A stretch of DNA of 64,000 bases from Heliobacterium chlorum (GTDB lineage Bacteria > Bacillota > Desulfitobacteriia > Heliobacteriales > Heliobacteriaceae), in the NCBI RefSeq assembly GCF_014502795.1, contig NZ_JACVHF010000002.1:62001-126000 (forward strand). The letters run 5' to 3'. The position numbers were made by a program, and so were the translations under genes. The notes under the pieces were generated by a model. That model was not told where the DNA came from. It saw nothing but the letters and a program-made list of their open reading frames with translations, and did not search any database. The stretch's first letter is position 1, and the number at the start of each line of letters is the position of its first letter. Below are positions 1 to 9,179 of the stretch, piece by piece.

Positions 1-3000
1 CTACGAGACTTTACGAACGATATTGGCAATGCCGATGGCGCCACCAAGAAAATGGCCACGGCGATGGCCGACACCTATGATGGAGCCGTTAAGCGGTTCA
101 ATGCTAGTTTAGAGCGCACAAAAATCCTGCTTTTTGAAGGTTTTGGAGGCGGTGCCGGTCAGGTTTTAGGCGTACTCGGGAGCATTCTAAACGGCTTTAA
201 CTCGCTGGATGATGGTTCGAGGAAGCTCGTAGAAACACTGATCGGCGGCGCTGGCTTAGTCGCGGCAGTGACCATCTTGACAGCTACACTTCGGGCATTA
301 GGAATCACCATGGCCGGTGTATCAGCGTTTTTCTCTGGTCCCGTCGGCTGGATTACGGCACTGACGGCCGTGGTCGGCATCGGCACGACTGGTTTTCTCG
401 CCTACAAGGGAGCGCAGGAGCAATCCAACCAGGCGGCGATGGAGACGGCTTCTGCCTCACAAAACCTTCGGCGCGAGTACGAGACACTCACGCAGAAAAT
501 CGAATCCGGAACTCTATCTACGGAGGAAAACAAACAGGCTAAGGAACGCCTAAAATCGGTTATCCAGCAAATTGCTCAACAGATGCCAAGTGCGATCAGT
601 CAATGGGATGCTCACGGCAATGCTATTTCTGTTGACACTGCAAGGTTGAACGAGAACACGGCAGCGGCTATCCGGAACGCCCAGGCCAATCAAATGGCGG
701 TCGTCGCTGCCAAGAGAAAAGCCTTTGAAGACTACGCCCAATTTGTGAACAAGGATATGACCAAAGAGGCTTACCTCGGCAGAGCTGAAGGCGTGCTCAA
801 TGAAGAGGCCATGCGTAACCCCGACCTTCTTGGAGGTTATCAAGCTGATCAGAACATGGTTTCCGAAGGCCTGCATAAGGTAGAAGGGCAATGGGCTCAA
901 GACTTCAATGCCGCCAAAACAAAACTGGCAACGATGTACTCGGATTTTGCCAATGCTCAGGCTGACCTAGAGAGACTGACGAATCCGGACTGGAACAAAA
1001 GCGCAAGCACACCTTCTGGCGGCGGAGCTGCTTCGGGTGGCGGAGGTCGTTCGTGGTCCGTACCCGATAAGGCGAAAAGCGGAGGAAGCGCGGCCAAGGA
1101 TGCCGTCCAAAGCATCACTGAAAATCTTCGCCCATACGAACAAGCCACAAAACAGATTACCGATAACCTCAATATCCTAACGGCCAAAGAGCAATTCCTC
1201 CAGCAGCTCGCCCAGGCCGGCGTAGCGACGGAACAGCAGAAGGCGCAACTAGTAGACGTTCGGCGCCAAAAAGCTGAGCAACTTGTCTTACAACAGCAAG
1301 CCATGAGCCTGCAGGCTGATGCCGAACGGAAGGCTATCCTTGAGTTGCGGAAGGCTGAGGCAAGCGCAACGGATAAGGATGCAGCTAAGCAGTACCGGCA
1401 GGAGATTGACTCGCTGAGGGCCAGCGTCGCAAGCTTAGGTCAGCAGTGGTGGCAGGTAGAAGCGCAGAAGCTTGCTATCGATGAAGCTGATCAACGGATG
1501 AATGAGGACGCTTATCAACGGGCCAAAGAGTTGGCAGAGCATGAGATCAAGATGGGGCGAATGTCTTCCGAAGAGCAGATTCGCCTGCTGGATGAGATCG
1601 TCGATGCTCATCAGTGGTCCGCTGAGATGATCCGCCGGATCGAAGAAGACAAGCTGTCCATGTTTAAAAAGCTCTATTCCGAGCAGGCCGAAGCTGTACG
1701 GGAGGCCTTAAACCAGCGTAAAGAAGCCGACTCTAAAGCCATCGATGCCGAGGAACAGGCTAACCGCAAATATCTTGAGTCGCTCAAACAGAAAACGGAG
1801 GCCGAGAAAAAAGCTTCGGAGGACAGAATTCAGGCTCTTGAGGATGAGAAGGAAGCTGTCAATGAGTCGGTAGACGCTCAAATCGAGGCTATCCAACGTC
1901 TGATGGATGCCCTGGACGATGAGCAGACGCAGGACGATCGGGAAGCGTTCACCAAGCAGCACAATGATAAGTTAGCCGAGCTCGCCGAAAAACTCCGACA
2001 AGAGCAGATGCGGACGGGCGAAGAGCACCGTCTTGCTGTGATTGACCTGCAGAAGCAAATGGCCGACGAAGAATATAACTGGCAGCAGACACAGGATAAG
2101 TGGCGCCGGGATGACCAGAAAGACGCGTATCAGCAGCAGGTAGACAGTCTCAAAAAGTCGGCAGATGCCAGGGTGAAGGCGATCGAGGACGAGATTGACG
2201 ATCTCAAGCGGTCGAACGATGAAAAGGCTCAGGAGAACGATGACTTCTATCGGCAGGAAGAGGAACGACTCAGAAATAACCTTGAAGCCAAGAAGCAGGC
2301 CAACCAGCAGTATTATCAAGAGACGGAAAAGCTCATCTCGGACAAAAACCTTACCCTGTTGGCACAAGCGGCCACGGCAAACGAAGGATGGTATCAAACC
2401 GGGTTAGCCTGGATGCAGGCGCTGCAGGCGGGAATCAACTCCGGTATCCTTGAGTTGCCGAGTATGCCTACCATGGGTGGAAGCAGTCCTTCATCCTCCG
2501 GTGGCAAATCATCGTCGTCGAACCCACTTTCCTCTTACCGAACGGCTATCAATGAGATTGTCTACCTCAAGGGAGAGTGGCAAAAAGCGAGCCAATCGGG
2601 CAACAGTACAGGCATGGCCTCTGCTGCCAGCGAGGCGCAAAAGTATTACGCCAAGCTGCCGAGTGACTTGGCCAGCACGATAAGCAGCATGAACTATGAC
2701 CAAGCCTACTCATGGTATAAGGCCCAACGGTGGCATATTGGGGGTCAGTTTGCCTCGGGAATGGCGCCAGGGATCCGTCCAGATGAGATGCCCATGATCG
2801 CCAAGCTTGGTGAGTGGCTAATCCCTGAACAGACTATGCTTCAAGCGAAACAATCAAAGGATAGCGACATTGCAGCGGCGATGGGCGAAGCTACAGATCG
2901 TATCGTGGCGGCCATTGAGCGGAAAATGGGCATTTCCATTGGCAATCTCATGAACATTGAAAACGTGGATGGCGGAGATATGCATATGCTGAATCGTCAA

Positions 3001-3033
3001 GCTGTTTCGCTGCTGCAGTCCGTTGGGGGGTGA
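1..3033 (+). CDS. Phage tail tape measure protein (5' end outside window)
   Basis: Tape measure proteins set siphophage tail length and fill the tail tube. The frame is open from base 1, so the start lies to the left; at least 1010 codons are visible. The visible part opens with a Gly/Ala-rich hydrophobic stretch (roughly codons 75-140) typical of the membrane-active segment. A very long Glu/Lys/Gln-rich coiled coil follows (about codons 350-800). A Ser/Gly linker and a C-terminal part with short conserved Gly-Glu-x-x-I-P residues (GEWLIPEQ) end the protein. It is followed by the distal tail gene with overlapping stop and start. Family assignment rests on composition, size and position. Confidence 0.88.
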   Translation, partial: LRDFTNDIGNADGATKKMATAMADTYDGAVKRFNASLERTKILLFEGFGGGAGQVLGVLGSILNGFNSLDDGSRKLVETLIGGAGLVAAVTILTATLRALGITMAGVSAFFSGPVGWITALTAVVGIGTTGFLAYKGAQEQSNQAAMETASASQNLRREYETLTQKIESGTLSTEENKQAKERLKSVIQQIAQQMPSAISQWDAHGNAISVDTARLNENTAAAIRNAQANQMAVVAAKRKAFEDYAQFVNKDMTKEAYLGRAEGVLNEEAMRNPDLLGGYQADQNMVSEGLHKVEGQWAQDFNAAKTKLATMYSDFANAQADLERLTNPDWNKSASTPSGGGAASGGGGRSWSVPDKAKSGGSAAKDAVQSITENLRPYEQATKQITDNLNILTAKEQFLQQLAQAGVATEQQKAQLVDVRRQKAEQLVLQQQAMSLQADAERKAILELRKAEASATDKDAAKQYRQEIDSLRASVASLGQQWWQVEAQKLAIDEADQRMNEDAYQRAKELAEHEIKMGRMSSEEQIRLLDEIVDAHQWSAEMIRRIEEDKLSMFKKLYSEQAEAVREALNQRKEADSKAIDAEEQANRKYLESLKQKTEAEKKASEDRIQALEDEKEAVNESVDAQIEAIQRLMDALDDEQTQDDREAFTKQHNDKLAELAEKLRQEQMRTGEEHRLAVIDLQKQMADEEYNWQQTQDKWRRDDQKDAYQQQVDSLKKSADARVKAIEDEIDDLKRSNDEKAQENDDFYRQEEERLRNNLEAKKQANQQYYQETEKLISDKNLTLLAQAATANEGWYQTGLAWMQALQAGINSGILELPSMPTMGGSSPSSSGGKSSSSNPLSSYRTAINEIVYLKGEWQKASQSGNSTGMASAASEAQKYYAKLPSDLASTISSMNYDQAYSWYKAQRWHIGGQFASGMAPGIRPDEMPMIAKLGEWLIPEQTMLQAKQSKDSDIAAAMGEATDRIVAAIERKMGISIGNLMNIENVDGGDMHMLNRQAVSLLQSVGG

Positions 3034-3821
3034 TTACTATCGGGTTTCGGTTTGACGGCATCCATTCAGACGAACTAGGTCTCAATGTTCAAGCTATCCA
3101 AGATCCCATCTTGCCTCCAACCCGGGACTATGAAGTGCAAGTCCCGGGTATGGATGGAGCGTATGACTTCGGATGTGACTTTGATAAGCGTCCGATTACG
3201 GTTAGGCTGTGCTATAAGGAGGAATCCAGGCAGAACATTCGATTACTCTCCCGGCGCATCGCGGCATGGATTAACCCCAAGAAAGGCCAGCGGACACTCG
3301 TTTTAGACGATGAGCCCGAAAAGCAGTATAAGGCACGAATACTTGGCACCATTGATGCCGAGTATCTACTGAACCCGTATATGGAATTACCCCTTACGTT
3401 CGTCGCCTTCGATCCGTTTGCCATCATGTCTTACGACGTTATCCTCGAAAGCGACGTTCTTCTGAACAGTGATATTCGCCTGGATGGCGATGAGTACAAA
3501 TTCTCAGTCGATCCGATTACTGGACCAATGTCTAGAACGATCGTCAACCCAGGCACGTATCCAATAAATCCAATAATTCGTATTGGCGGTACATTTACAG
3601 AGTTACGCTTATCTACCAATATGAAAACGCTGATCTGTAGAGGAGAGGGCAATCTTGAGATTGACTGTCAAAAAATGACCGCTACAAAGGATGGTCAAAA
3701 TGCCATTAACCTAATCGATGGTGATTTTCTTGCACTCGAACCGGGGGAGAACGCAATAACCGTGGACGGCAATGGGCTAAACTGCTCCATTGTCTTTTAT
3801 TTTGCCGGAAAGTTCCTATAA
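3030..3821 (+). CDS. Phage distal tail protein (Dit-like)
   Basis: Probable distal tail (Dit/siphovirus tail component) protein, which forms the hub joining the tail tube to the receptor-binding tip. It has 263 residues. The N-terminal part (residues 1-130: FRFDGIHSDELGL, then VPGMDGAYDFG and RPITVRL) matches the usual Dit pattern of a short beta-rich first domain. A C-terminal beta sandwich follows (160-263: NPGTYPINPIIRI, NLEIDC). The start is a GTG whose last two bases are shared with the tape measure TGA, implying translational coupling; the G run just upstream may serve as the ribosome site. Placement directly after the tape measure is the normal order. Confidence 0.85.
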   Translation: MITIGFRFDGIHSDELGLNVQAIQDPILPPTRDYEVQVPGMDGAYDFGCDFDKRPITVRLCYKEESRQNIRLLSRRIAAWINPKKGQRTLVLDDEPEKQYKARILGTIDAEYLLNPYMELPLTFVAFDPFAIMSYDVILESDVLLNSDIRLDGDEYKFSVDPITGPMSRTIVNPGTYPINPIIRIGGTFTELRLSTNMKTLICRGEGNLEIDCQKMTATKDGQNAINLIDGDFLALEPGENAITVDGNGLNCSIVFYFAGKFL

Positions 3822-3834
3822 AAGGTGGTGTGTT

Positions 3835-4869
3835 ATGCAGTATTTAACCGGGGAAATGAAGCTTCGCGAGGCTTATCCGGCGATGAACGATAACTTCCAT
3901 GAAACAGAAAATCATATTGACGATAATGCCAAGCACGTCGGGGAGCTGGATAGGAATAAGTGGAATACTCACGTCGATCAAAAGGATAACCCCCACGAAG
4001 TCACTGCTGAACAAGTGGGGGCTATTCTATCTGTCGCTGGACTGCTGAATCCTGGCGGCAATATTAATGTGCAGGGCGGAACCGGTATCACCATCTCGGT
4101 AAATCAGCAGACCAAAACCATCACGATTACTGCGACGGGTGATGCTACTCCTGGTCCTCACGCGAGCACTCATGCTACAGGTGGAACAGACGAACTAACA
4201 CCTGCGGACATTGGGGCTTTACCTGTAACCGGTGGAGAGATGACGGGCCACATTACTCTTTCAGGAGTTGCTACACAACCTCTCCACGCAACGCCATTGC
4301 AACAAGTACAAGCACTGATCGCAGCGCTGGTCAACTCATCACCATCCACCCTTGATACATTGCAAGAGTTAGCCGCCGCACTGGGCAACGATCCTAACTT
4401 CGCCACAACGATGGCCACACAGTTAGGGTTAAAGCTGAATTCATCGGACGTTGTAACCTCAGCACAAGCCAACAAAGTGCTTCGGCTCGACAGTAACGCA
4501 AAGCTTCCTGCGTCCATTACAGGCGATGCGGGAAGCGTCAACGGGATTAAATGGAGATATACCAATGGATATCCCGAGTTAAGCATCGATGGAGGGGGGA
4601 CGTGGCTAAAGGTGGGCAAGGGGATTAAAAGTGTTCAAAGTGGAGTTATTTCGATTGGCTCTGGGTATACAACTGCAACAGCGACGATTGCCGCAGTAGA
4701 CATCACAAAAAGCGTTATTCACTTCTTAGGTACAACTTCCGGTAACTCGGACGTATCTATCGCCCTGGCAAGAGTAGCATTAACAAACTCAACCACTGTT
4801 ACGGCTACAAGGGTTGCTTCTAGTCCTAACCCCACTTTAGTAGGGTGGGAGGTGGTTGAGTTTGAGTAA
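3835..4869 (+). CDS. Phage tail fibre-like protein
   Basis: A 344-residue probable tail fibre or collar protein. ATG 3835 is preferred over upstream TTG 3790 because AAAGGTGGTG lies just before it. The N-terminal 60 residues resemble tail attachment segments (MKLREAYPAMNDNFHETENHIDD). A central segment carries phage-fibre phrases such as STHATGGTDELTPADIGAL and GEMTGHITLSG, seen in many tail fibres. The C-terminal part is Ser/Thr/Val-rich and probably beta structured. It lies between the Dit gene and a short coiled-coil tail protein, and overlaps the latter's start by 8 bases. The host receptor cannot be deduced. Confidence 0.75.
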   Translation: MQYLTGEMKLREAYPAMNDNFHETENHIDDNAKHVGELDRNKWNTHVDQKDNPHEVTAEQVGAILSVAGLLNPGGNINVQGGTGITISVNQQTKTITITATGDATPGPHASTHATGGTDELTPADIGALPVTGGEMTGHITLSGVATQPLHATPLQQVQALIAALVNSSPSTLDTLQELAAALGNDPNFATTMATQLGLKLNSSDVVTSAQANKVLRLDSNAKLPASITGDAGSVNGIKWRYTNGYPELSIDGGGTWLKVGKGIKSVQSGVISIGSGYTTATATIAAVDITKSVIHFLGTTSGNSDVSIALARVALTNSTTVTATRVASSPNPTLVGWEVVEFE

Positions 4870-5185
4870 AATCTATCTCCAACTCGATGCAGACTGCATT
4901 GTTATTGGCATTTCTCGACTCACTGGTGAGGTCGCAGCCGATAACCTTCTGTCAATTGATACCTATGACATAACCCTTCTAGGAAAACGGTACGTCAACG
5001 GTCAATTCGAGGATGTATCGCAACAAGCGGAACCGTCCCAACCGGAACTATCTGAAGTAGACAAGCTGAAAGCCAAAGTCGAAGCCCAACAGCAGCAACT
5101 AGCGAACCAAGAAGCAAAACTGGCCGCACAAGATACCATGATTAACGAACTTAACGTCATGCTAGTTGACATGATGTTTATGTAA
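4862..5185 (+). CDS. Small phage tail-region protein with C-terminal coiled coil
   Basis: A 107-residue protein of a type commonly found beside phage tail fibre genes; it resembles XkdW-like proteins in position and length but is not firmly assigned. The first 60 residues are mixed alpha/beta with LTGEVAADN. Residues 65-105 form a Gln/Lys/Glu-rich coiled coil ending in a Met-rich tail. TTG 4862 lies about nine bases after GGAGG; TTG 4856 is also in frame but too close to the ribosome site. The start overlaps the end of the fibre gene, suggesting coupling. Confidence 0.65.
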   Translation: MSKIYLQLDADCIVIGISRLTGEVAADNLLSIDTYDITLLGKRYVNGQFEDVSQQAEPSQPELSEVDKLKAKVEAQQQQLANQEAKLAAQDTMINELNVMLVDMMFM

Positions 5186-5200
5186 AGGAGGTGAGTAAGG

Positions 5201-5374
5201 ATGCTAACACCAATTCAATTTGAAGCAGTTGTCAAAGCAGTAATTTACCGCTGCGACCGTGGAGAGAACCTGGATGCTGTGATTAACAGCTACACCAAGC
5301 TATCCCCGGAAGACAAAGCCCTGGTTTATCAAGAAGTCATTACTCGTCGCCCCGACCTCTTGGAGTCCAATTAA
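5201..5374 (+). CDS. Small phage protein of unknown function (57 residues)
   Basis: A short gene with a near-perfect ribosome site (AAAGGAGGTGAG) upstream of ATG 5201. It encodes 57 residues: a helical N-terminal half (LTPIQFEAVVKAVIYRC) and a C-terminal helix (SPEDKALVYQEVITRR). It fills the gap between the coiled-coil tail protein and the Tal-like gene, in the same direction and without terminators between, so it is probably co-transcribed with the tail genes. I do not recognise a family. The alternating hydrophobic pattern and the ribosome site support coding. Confidence 0.6.
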   Translation: MLTPIQFEAVVKAVIYRCDRGENLDAVINSYTKLSPEDKALVYQEVITRRPDLLESN

Positions 5375-5396
5375 CCCTGCAGGCAGGTGAAACAAG

Positions 5397-7316
5397 TTGA
5401 ATTACATAGAAGTTTTTGAGGCGGGCCAGCGCAAGGCCCGCCTTTCGCCTGCCTCTGATCCTGGCCTTGAATGCTGGCCGGACATGGAGATGAACGGACC
5501 TTCTGTGCTGGAGATTACCCTGCCACTGGATAATGAAAAGTGGCAGTATTTCACGAGCGAATGCCGCATCTATGCCGCCGGCAGAGAGTACATCCTGTTG
5601 AAGCCGGACAATATCGAGCTTTCCAGGGATGGGAAAAAGCTCATCGGAAAAGTGACGGCGCATGAATCATGGCTTCTACTGAACAAAGAATTCCCAGGTA
5701 CCGACAGCAACGGAATCAGTAACGACCCGCACAACTCGACTCCGCATTGGGGAACCGTGCAAATCCTCTCCGGAGGCACACCGTTCGCTGGTTGCACGGC
5801 TGGCAGCGCTGAATCCGCCCTGCGTTATGTCATGCAAGGGAGTACGTGGACGGTCGGAACCGTTGACGTTACTGGAACGCATGACCTTGAGACGGAAAAG
5901 AAAAATCGCCTCCAAAACGTCTGGGAAATCCAGAAGAAATGGGGCGGTATTGTTGTCTTTGATTCGATTCAGAAGACGGTCAGCCTAAGAAGCGAAGATA
6001 CATGGAAGCCTGGGTATAACCAGCAGTCAGACAGATGTAATTTTCAGGTCCGGTATCGGAAAAACCTCATCGGCCTAAAGGTCACGGAATCGGCGGATAT
6101 CGTAACCAGGTTGTATCCCTTTGGCTATGACGATCTTAATATTGCCTCGGTGAATGGTGGCAAGTTGTACGTTGAGAACCTTACCTACACCCAGAACATT
6201 TACGCTGATGTCTATGTCAACACGACCATTTATGACCCGGCAGAATTGAAATCGGCGGCGGAAAAGCAACTCTCCAAGGTATGCAAGCCCAGACGCCACT
6301 TTCAGACGGGCAAGTCCAATGGTCGGAAGCTGCAGGCGGGCGTAGTTGATCTGCGGACGCTGCCGGGTTATGAGCACGAAGAATTTGCACTGTACCAAAT
6401 GGCCGATCTGATTGATGAAGGGCTAGGAGTACAGGACACCTGCAGAATCATCCGTCACAAGTGGAACCTATTTCAGCCTTGGAACTGCGAACTAGAAATG
6501 GGCGATCCGCTGGATAAAGTGGAAGCTAAAATCGCTTTGTCGGCCACATTCACCAGCAATGTGCAGACACCCAGCGGTGTGACCACATTGTCTTTGGACG
6601 GCCTGGTGAATAGTAACCGCAACCCGGTCTACTCACAAGGTGTATCTTGCATCGATGCTGAAGGCACGTTGGATGCGTGGCAGGAGGGCCGATGCGACAA
6701 CGTGGATGAGGACGATCCGTTGACGGTAAATCTGTATGTGCCGCCAGAGACAGTGAGGATTCACAAGGCTCTTTTAAGATTTCGCTTGTTGGAGTTTCGG
6801 GCCTATGAAAAGGGAGCAAAATCTAGTGGTGGTATTGTTACTTCATCCGAGGATGGTGGTGGGGTAGCTACAACAACAAGTGATGAACATGTGGACTATG
6901 GGACAATATCACCATTATTTGGCACTAAAACATACTATGGTGATACCGGCAACGGTGGTGACCCCAGTCACGATCACGATATGACTCATAGTCACGACAT
7001 GCCGGTTCATTATCACAACATTGAGATACCAGAGCACAGTCACCAGATCAATATCCCACCGCACACTCATGAGTTAGTTTTTGGCATCTACAAATCCACA
7101 AAACCAACCAGTGTAACGATAAAAATAAATGGCATCGATCGTACCTCGCAATTAGGAGGCCCGTTCCATGCCGATCAAACTGGGTTAGACATTCTTCAGT
7201 TTTTAACTATTGGTATTTGGAACAGCGTCGAAATATGGTCCGATAGATTGGGCAGAATCGATGCCACGGCTTTCCTTGAAGTCAAACGTTCTGTTAGTCC
7301 ACCGCCTGCGGAATAA
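5397..7316 (+). CDS. Phage tail protein, Tal/prophage-endopeptidase-tail type, with His-rich tip
   Basis: A 639-residue baseplate or tail-tip protein. The N-terminal 380 residues resemble the siphovirus gp37-like/tail-associated hub family (FEAGQRKARLSP, GREYILLKP, GKVTAHESWLLLNKEF, then a CRIIRHKWN segment). Residues about 515-560 are His-rich with repeated DHDH, HSHD and HYH, H-x-H patterns as in metal-binding tail needles and fibres. A beta-rich C-terminus follows. The TTG start 5397 follows AGGTGA. The last 23 bases overlap the convergent gene ending at 7294. No peptidase active site is obvious, so a structural role is more likely than an enzymatic one. Confidence 0.78.
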   Translation: MNYIEVFEAGQRKARLSPASDPGLECWPDMEMNGPSVLEITLPLDNEKWQYFTSECRIYAAGREYILLKPDNIELSRDGKKLIGKVTAHESWLLLNKEFPGTDSNGISNDPHNSTPHWGTVQILSGGTPFAGCTAGSAESALRYVMQGSTWTVGTVDVTGTHDLETEKKNRLQNVWEIQKKWGGIVVFDSIQKTVSLRSEDTWKPGYNQQSDRCNFQVRYRKNLIGLKVTESADIVTRLYPFGYDDLNIASVNGGKLYVENLTYTQNIYADVYVNTTIYDPAELKSAAEKQLSKVCKPRRHFQTGKSNGRKLQAGVVDLRTLPGYEHEEFALYQMADLIDEGLGVQDTCRIIRHKWNLFQPWNCELEMGDPLDKVEAKIALSATFTSNVQTPSGVTTLSLDGLVNSNRNPVYSQGVSCIDAEGTLDAWQEGRCDNVDEDDPLTVNLYVPPETVRIHKALLRFRLLEFRAYEKGAKSSGGIVTSSEDGGGVATTTSDEHVDYGTISPLFGTKTYYGDTGNGGDPSHDHDMTHSHDMPVHYHNIEIPEHSHQINIPPHTHELVFGIYKSTKPTSVTIKINGIDRTSQLGGPFHADQTGLDILQFLTIGIWNSVEIWSDRLGRIDATAFLEVKRSVSPPPAE

Positions 7317-7824
7317 ATCCTTTCGTTTTTAGCTCTGATTCTTGAAAGAAAATACGCCCGCCTTCAACCTTGACGGCAACGTCATTCACATTGTAAATGC
7401 CATCAGTTTTTGGCACTTCAAATTCAACTAGCTTTTCTCCTTGATACAGTCCAACGCCGAAGCCACTCTTCACGGGAGAAAGACGCAAGCCGTACTTTTC
7501 TGCGATCTGGGTCGTTTTTACCCAATCTCCTGTCACTACTGCTTCATCCCCTTTTTTCTCCATTATACCACTTACAGGGGATGCAGTCGTCGTCTCGCTC
7601 GTAACCGTAACCGTATTCGTAGCACGATCCCACTTCACATTCGCCCCGAGAGCTTCAGCGAGGGGACGAGCAGGCACATACGTCTTATCATTATGCAGGA
7701 TGGGCTCTGCCGCACTCGTAATATCCTGACCGTTCACGACGAGCTTCACCGGGTTATTCGCTATGGCAACCGTACTGGTGGCGAGCACAGCACCTACAAT
7801 AATGCCAGCAAGAAACTTTTTCAT
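7294..7824 (-). CDS. Secreted copper-amine-oxidase-N-like stalk domain protein
   Basis: A 176-residue exported protein. Residues 1-22 are a signal peptide (KK, then a hydrophobic core and ATSTVAIA). Residues about 27-75 form one stalk domain of the copper amine oxidase N-terminal family (VNGQDI, YVPARPLAEALGANVKWD, NTVTVT), which in Firmicutes is a wall or surface module and not an enzyme. The C-terminal part (90-176) is unassigned. The gene is antisense between tail and lysis modules and overlaps the end of the tail gene by 23 bases. The same domain is repeated in the nearby amidase. AAGGATGACCA just precedes the ATG. It may be a lysogeny-expressed surface gene. Confidence 0.75.
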   Translation of the reverse strand: MKKFLAGIIVGAVLATSTVAIANNPVKLVVNGQDITSAAEPILHNDKTYVPARPLAEALGANVKWDRATNTVTVTSETTTASPVSGIMEKKGDEAVVTGDWVKTTQIAEKYGLRLSPVKSGFGVGLYQGEKLVEFEVPKTDGIYNVNDVAVKVEGGRIFFQESELKTKGFIPQAVD

Positions 7825-7880
7825 ACTTGGTCATCCTTTCCGGTTTTTCTTTCATTGTAAATTATAACCACACAAATGGT

Positions 7881-7913
7881 AAATAACCTCTCATTCGTGA
7901 GTGGTTATTTTTA
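7881..7913 (+). terminator. Hairpin with TTCG loop ahead of holin gene
   Basis: AAATAACC (7881-7888) pairs with GGTTATTT (7903-7910), and CTCA (7890-7893) with TGAG (7898-7901) around a four-base TTCG loop; T residues follow. It looks like an intrinsic terminator for tail transcripts, but it lies only about 13 bases before the holin ribosome site, so it may instead act as an attenuator. Confidence 0.65.
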
Positions 7914-7927
7914 TTGCAAGAAGGGAG

Positions 7928-8371
7928 GTGAACGTCATCGACCGTTATGAAGTCACCACAATCAAGGCAGGTCTAGCACTTGTCGGGGCATCATTGAGCT
8001 ATTTAATAGGGGGGTGGAAGGAACTATTGACGGTACTGGCAGCGTTGGTCATCATTGATTATCTCACTGGCATGATCGCCGGTGCCGTGGAAGGGAAACT
8101 ATCGAGCGAGATAGGGTATAAAGGTGCCGCCAAGAAGGTGGCTATTTTTATGCTCGTCGTTGTGGGTCATTTGGCCGATATCCTGATGGGCGACGGGTCG
8201 TTTATCCAGGATGCCGTTATTTTGTTCTACGCCGGCAACGAGGCGCTGTCCATCATCGAGAATGCTGGCCGAATTGGAATTCCGGTACCTGGTAAGCTCA
8301 AAAAGGCTGTGGCCTTGCTGAAGGCTAGGGGAGAATCTGAAGACTTAAAGGAGGAGAAGCAATCCGCATGA
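7928..8371 (+). CDS. Phage holin (phage_holin_4 / toxin-secretion lysis type)
   Basis: A small membrane protein that makes the membrane lesion letting the amidase reach the wall. About 147 residues with three to four hydrophobic segments (AGLALVGASLSYLIGG, LLTVLAALVIIDYLTGMIAG, KVAIFMLVVVGHLADILMG) and the family phrase YLTGMIAGAVEGKLSSEIGYKG. The C-terminus is charged. Start unclear: GTG 7928 overlaps the GGAGG, while ATC 7937 has ideal spacing (8 bases) and no ATG is available. It overlaps the amidase by four bases (ATGA), the classic lysis cassette order. Confidence 0.87.
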   Translation: MNVIDRYEVTTIKAGLALVGASLSYLIGGWKELLTVLAALVIIDYLTGMIAGAVEGKLSSEIGYKGAAKKVAIFMLVVVGHLADILMGDGSFIQDAVILFYAGNEALSIIENAGRIGIPVPGKLKKAVALLKARGESEDLKEEKQSA

Positions 8372-9165
8372 ACATCGTTGAAATCCAACATAACTTCAAT
8401 GGTCAACCGGTCAAGCGCTCATCCACTGTCGGCATCGTCATCCATCACTCAGATACCGATTTTGACGCTGGAGCGGCGACGATCCACCAGTGGCACTTAG
8501 CCCGGTATGACGTAATTAATGGCCAAAAAGTGTACTGGAAGGGCATCGGATACAACTACGTCATTCGGATGGACGGCATGATTGAAACCGGTCGGCCCAT
8601 CGACACTATCGGATCCCATGCCGGACCGACAGCGAACGGAAAGACGATTGGAGTGTGCTTGTCGGGGAACTTCGAGAAGTTTGAACCTACCGATGAGCAA
8701 TACCAGGCGCTGGCGGAGCTTGTGCAGTACATCCGAGGCACCTATGGAGATATCCCGGTGAGTGGTCACAGGGATTGGATGCAGACCGATTGTCCTGGTA
8801 GTAATTTTGATTTTGACCGGCTGAATGCGATGCTGGTCGGACAATGGGAAGGAGAAGAACAAATGGACGCAGTCAAGATCGTTGTGAACGGCTATCCTAT
8901 CGATGGCCACATCTATCGAGATCAGTCTTTTGCACCTGTGCGCCAGATCGTAGAGATGATGGGCGGTTCGGTGACCTGGGACGAGGCCAGCAGGACCGTC
9001 GTTGTTCAAAACTACAACGGTCCTGTTCGTGTAGTCGTTAAGGGAAAGGAAGTTCCCGGTGTCCTCTCAAATGGAAAGTCTTTTGGTGCCATTCGGGAGT
9101 TGGCGACAGCACTTGGTGCTAACGTCCGGTGGGACGATGCCAATAAAACAGTATTTGTGGAATAA
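8368..9165 (+). CDS. Endolysin: N-acetylmuramoyl-L-alanine amidase with stalk domains
   Basis: Cleaves the bond between muramic acid and the stem peptide at host lysis. Residues 20-150 form an Amidase_2/PGRP-type domain with zinc ligands visible at His26 (IHHSDT), His134 (GHRDW) and Cys142 (DCPG). Residues about 172-265 carry two copper-amine-oxidase-N-like stalk repeats (VVNGYPI, SFAPVRQIVEMMGGSVTWD; then SFGAIRELATALGANVRWD), which probably bind the wall. It has no signal peptide, as expected for a holin-dependent endolysin. ATG 8368 overlaps the holin stop and is preceded by GGAGGAG. Its stalk domain is shared with the antisense exported protein nearby. Confidence 0.92.
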   Translation: MNIVEIQHNFNGQPVKRSSTVGIVIHHSDTDFDAGAATIHQWHLARYDVINGQKVYWKGIGYNYVIRMDGMIETGRPIDTIGSHAGPTANGKTIGVCLSGNFEKFEPTDEQYQALAELVQYIRGTYGDIPVSGHRDWMQTDCPGSNFDFDRLNAMLVGQWEGEEQMDAVKIVVNGYPIDGHIYRDQSFAPVRQIVEMMGGSVTWDEASRTVVVQNYNGPVRVVVKGKEVPGVLSNGKSFGAIRELATALGANVRWDDANKTVFVE

Positions 9166-9179
9166 AGGAGGGAAAGCGG

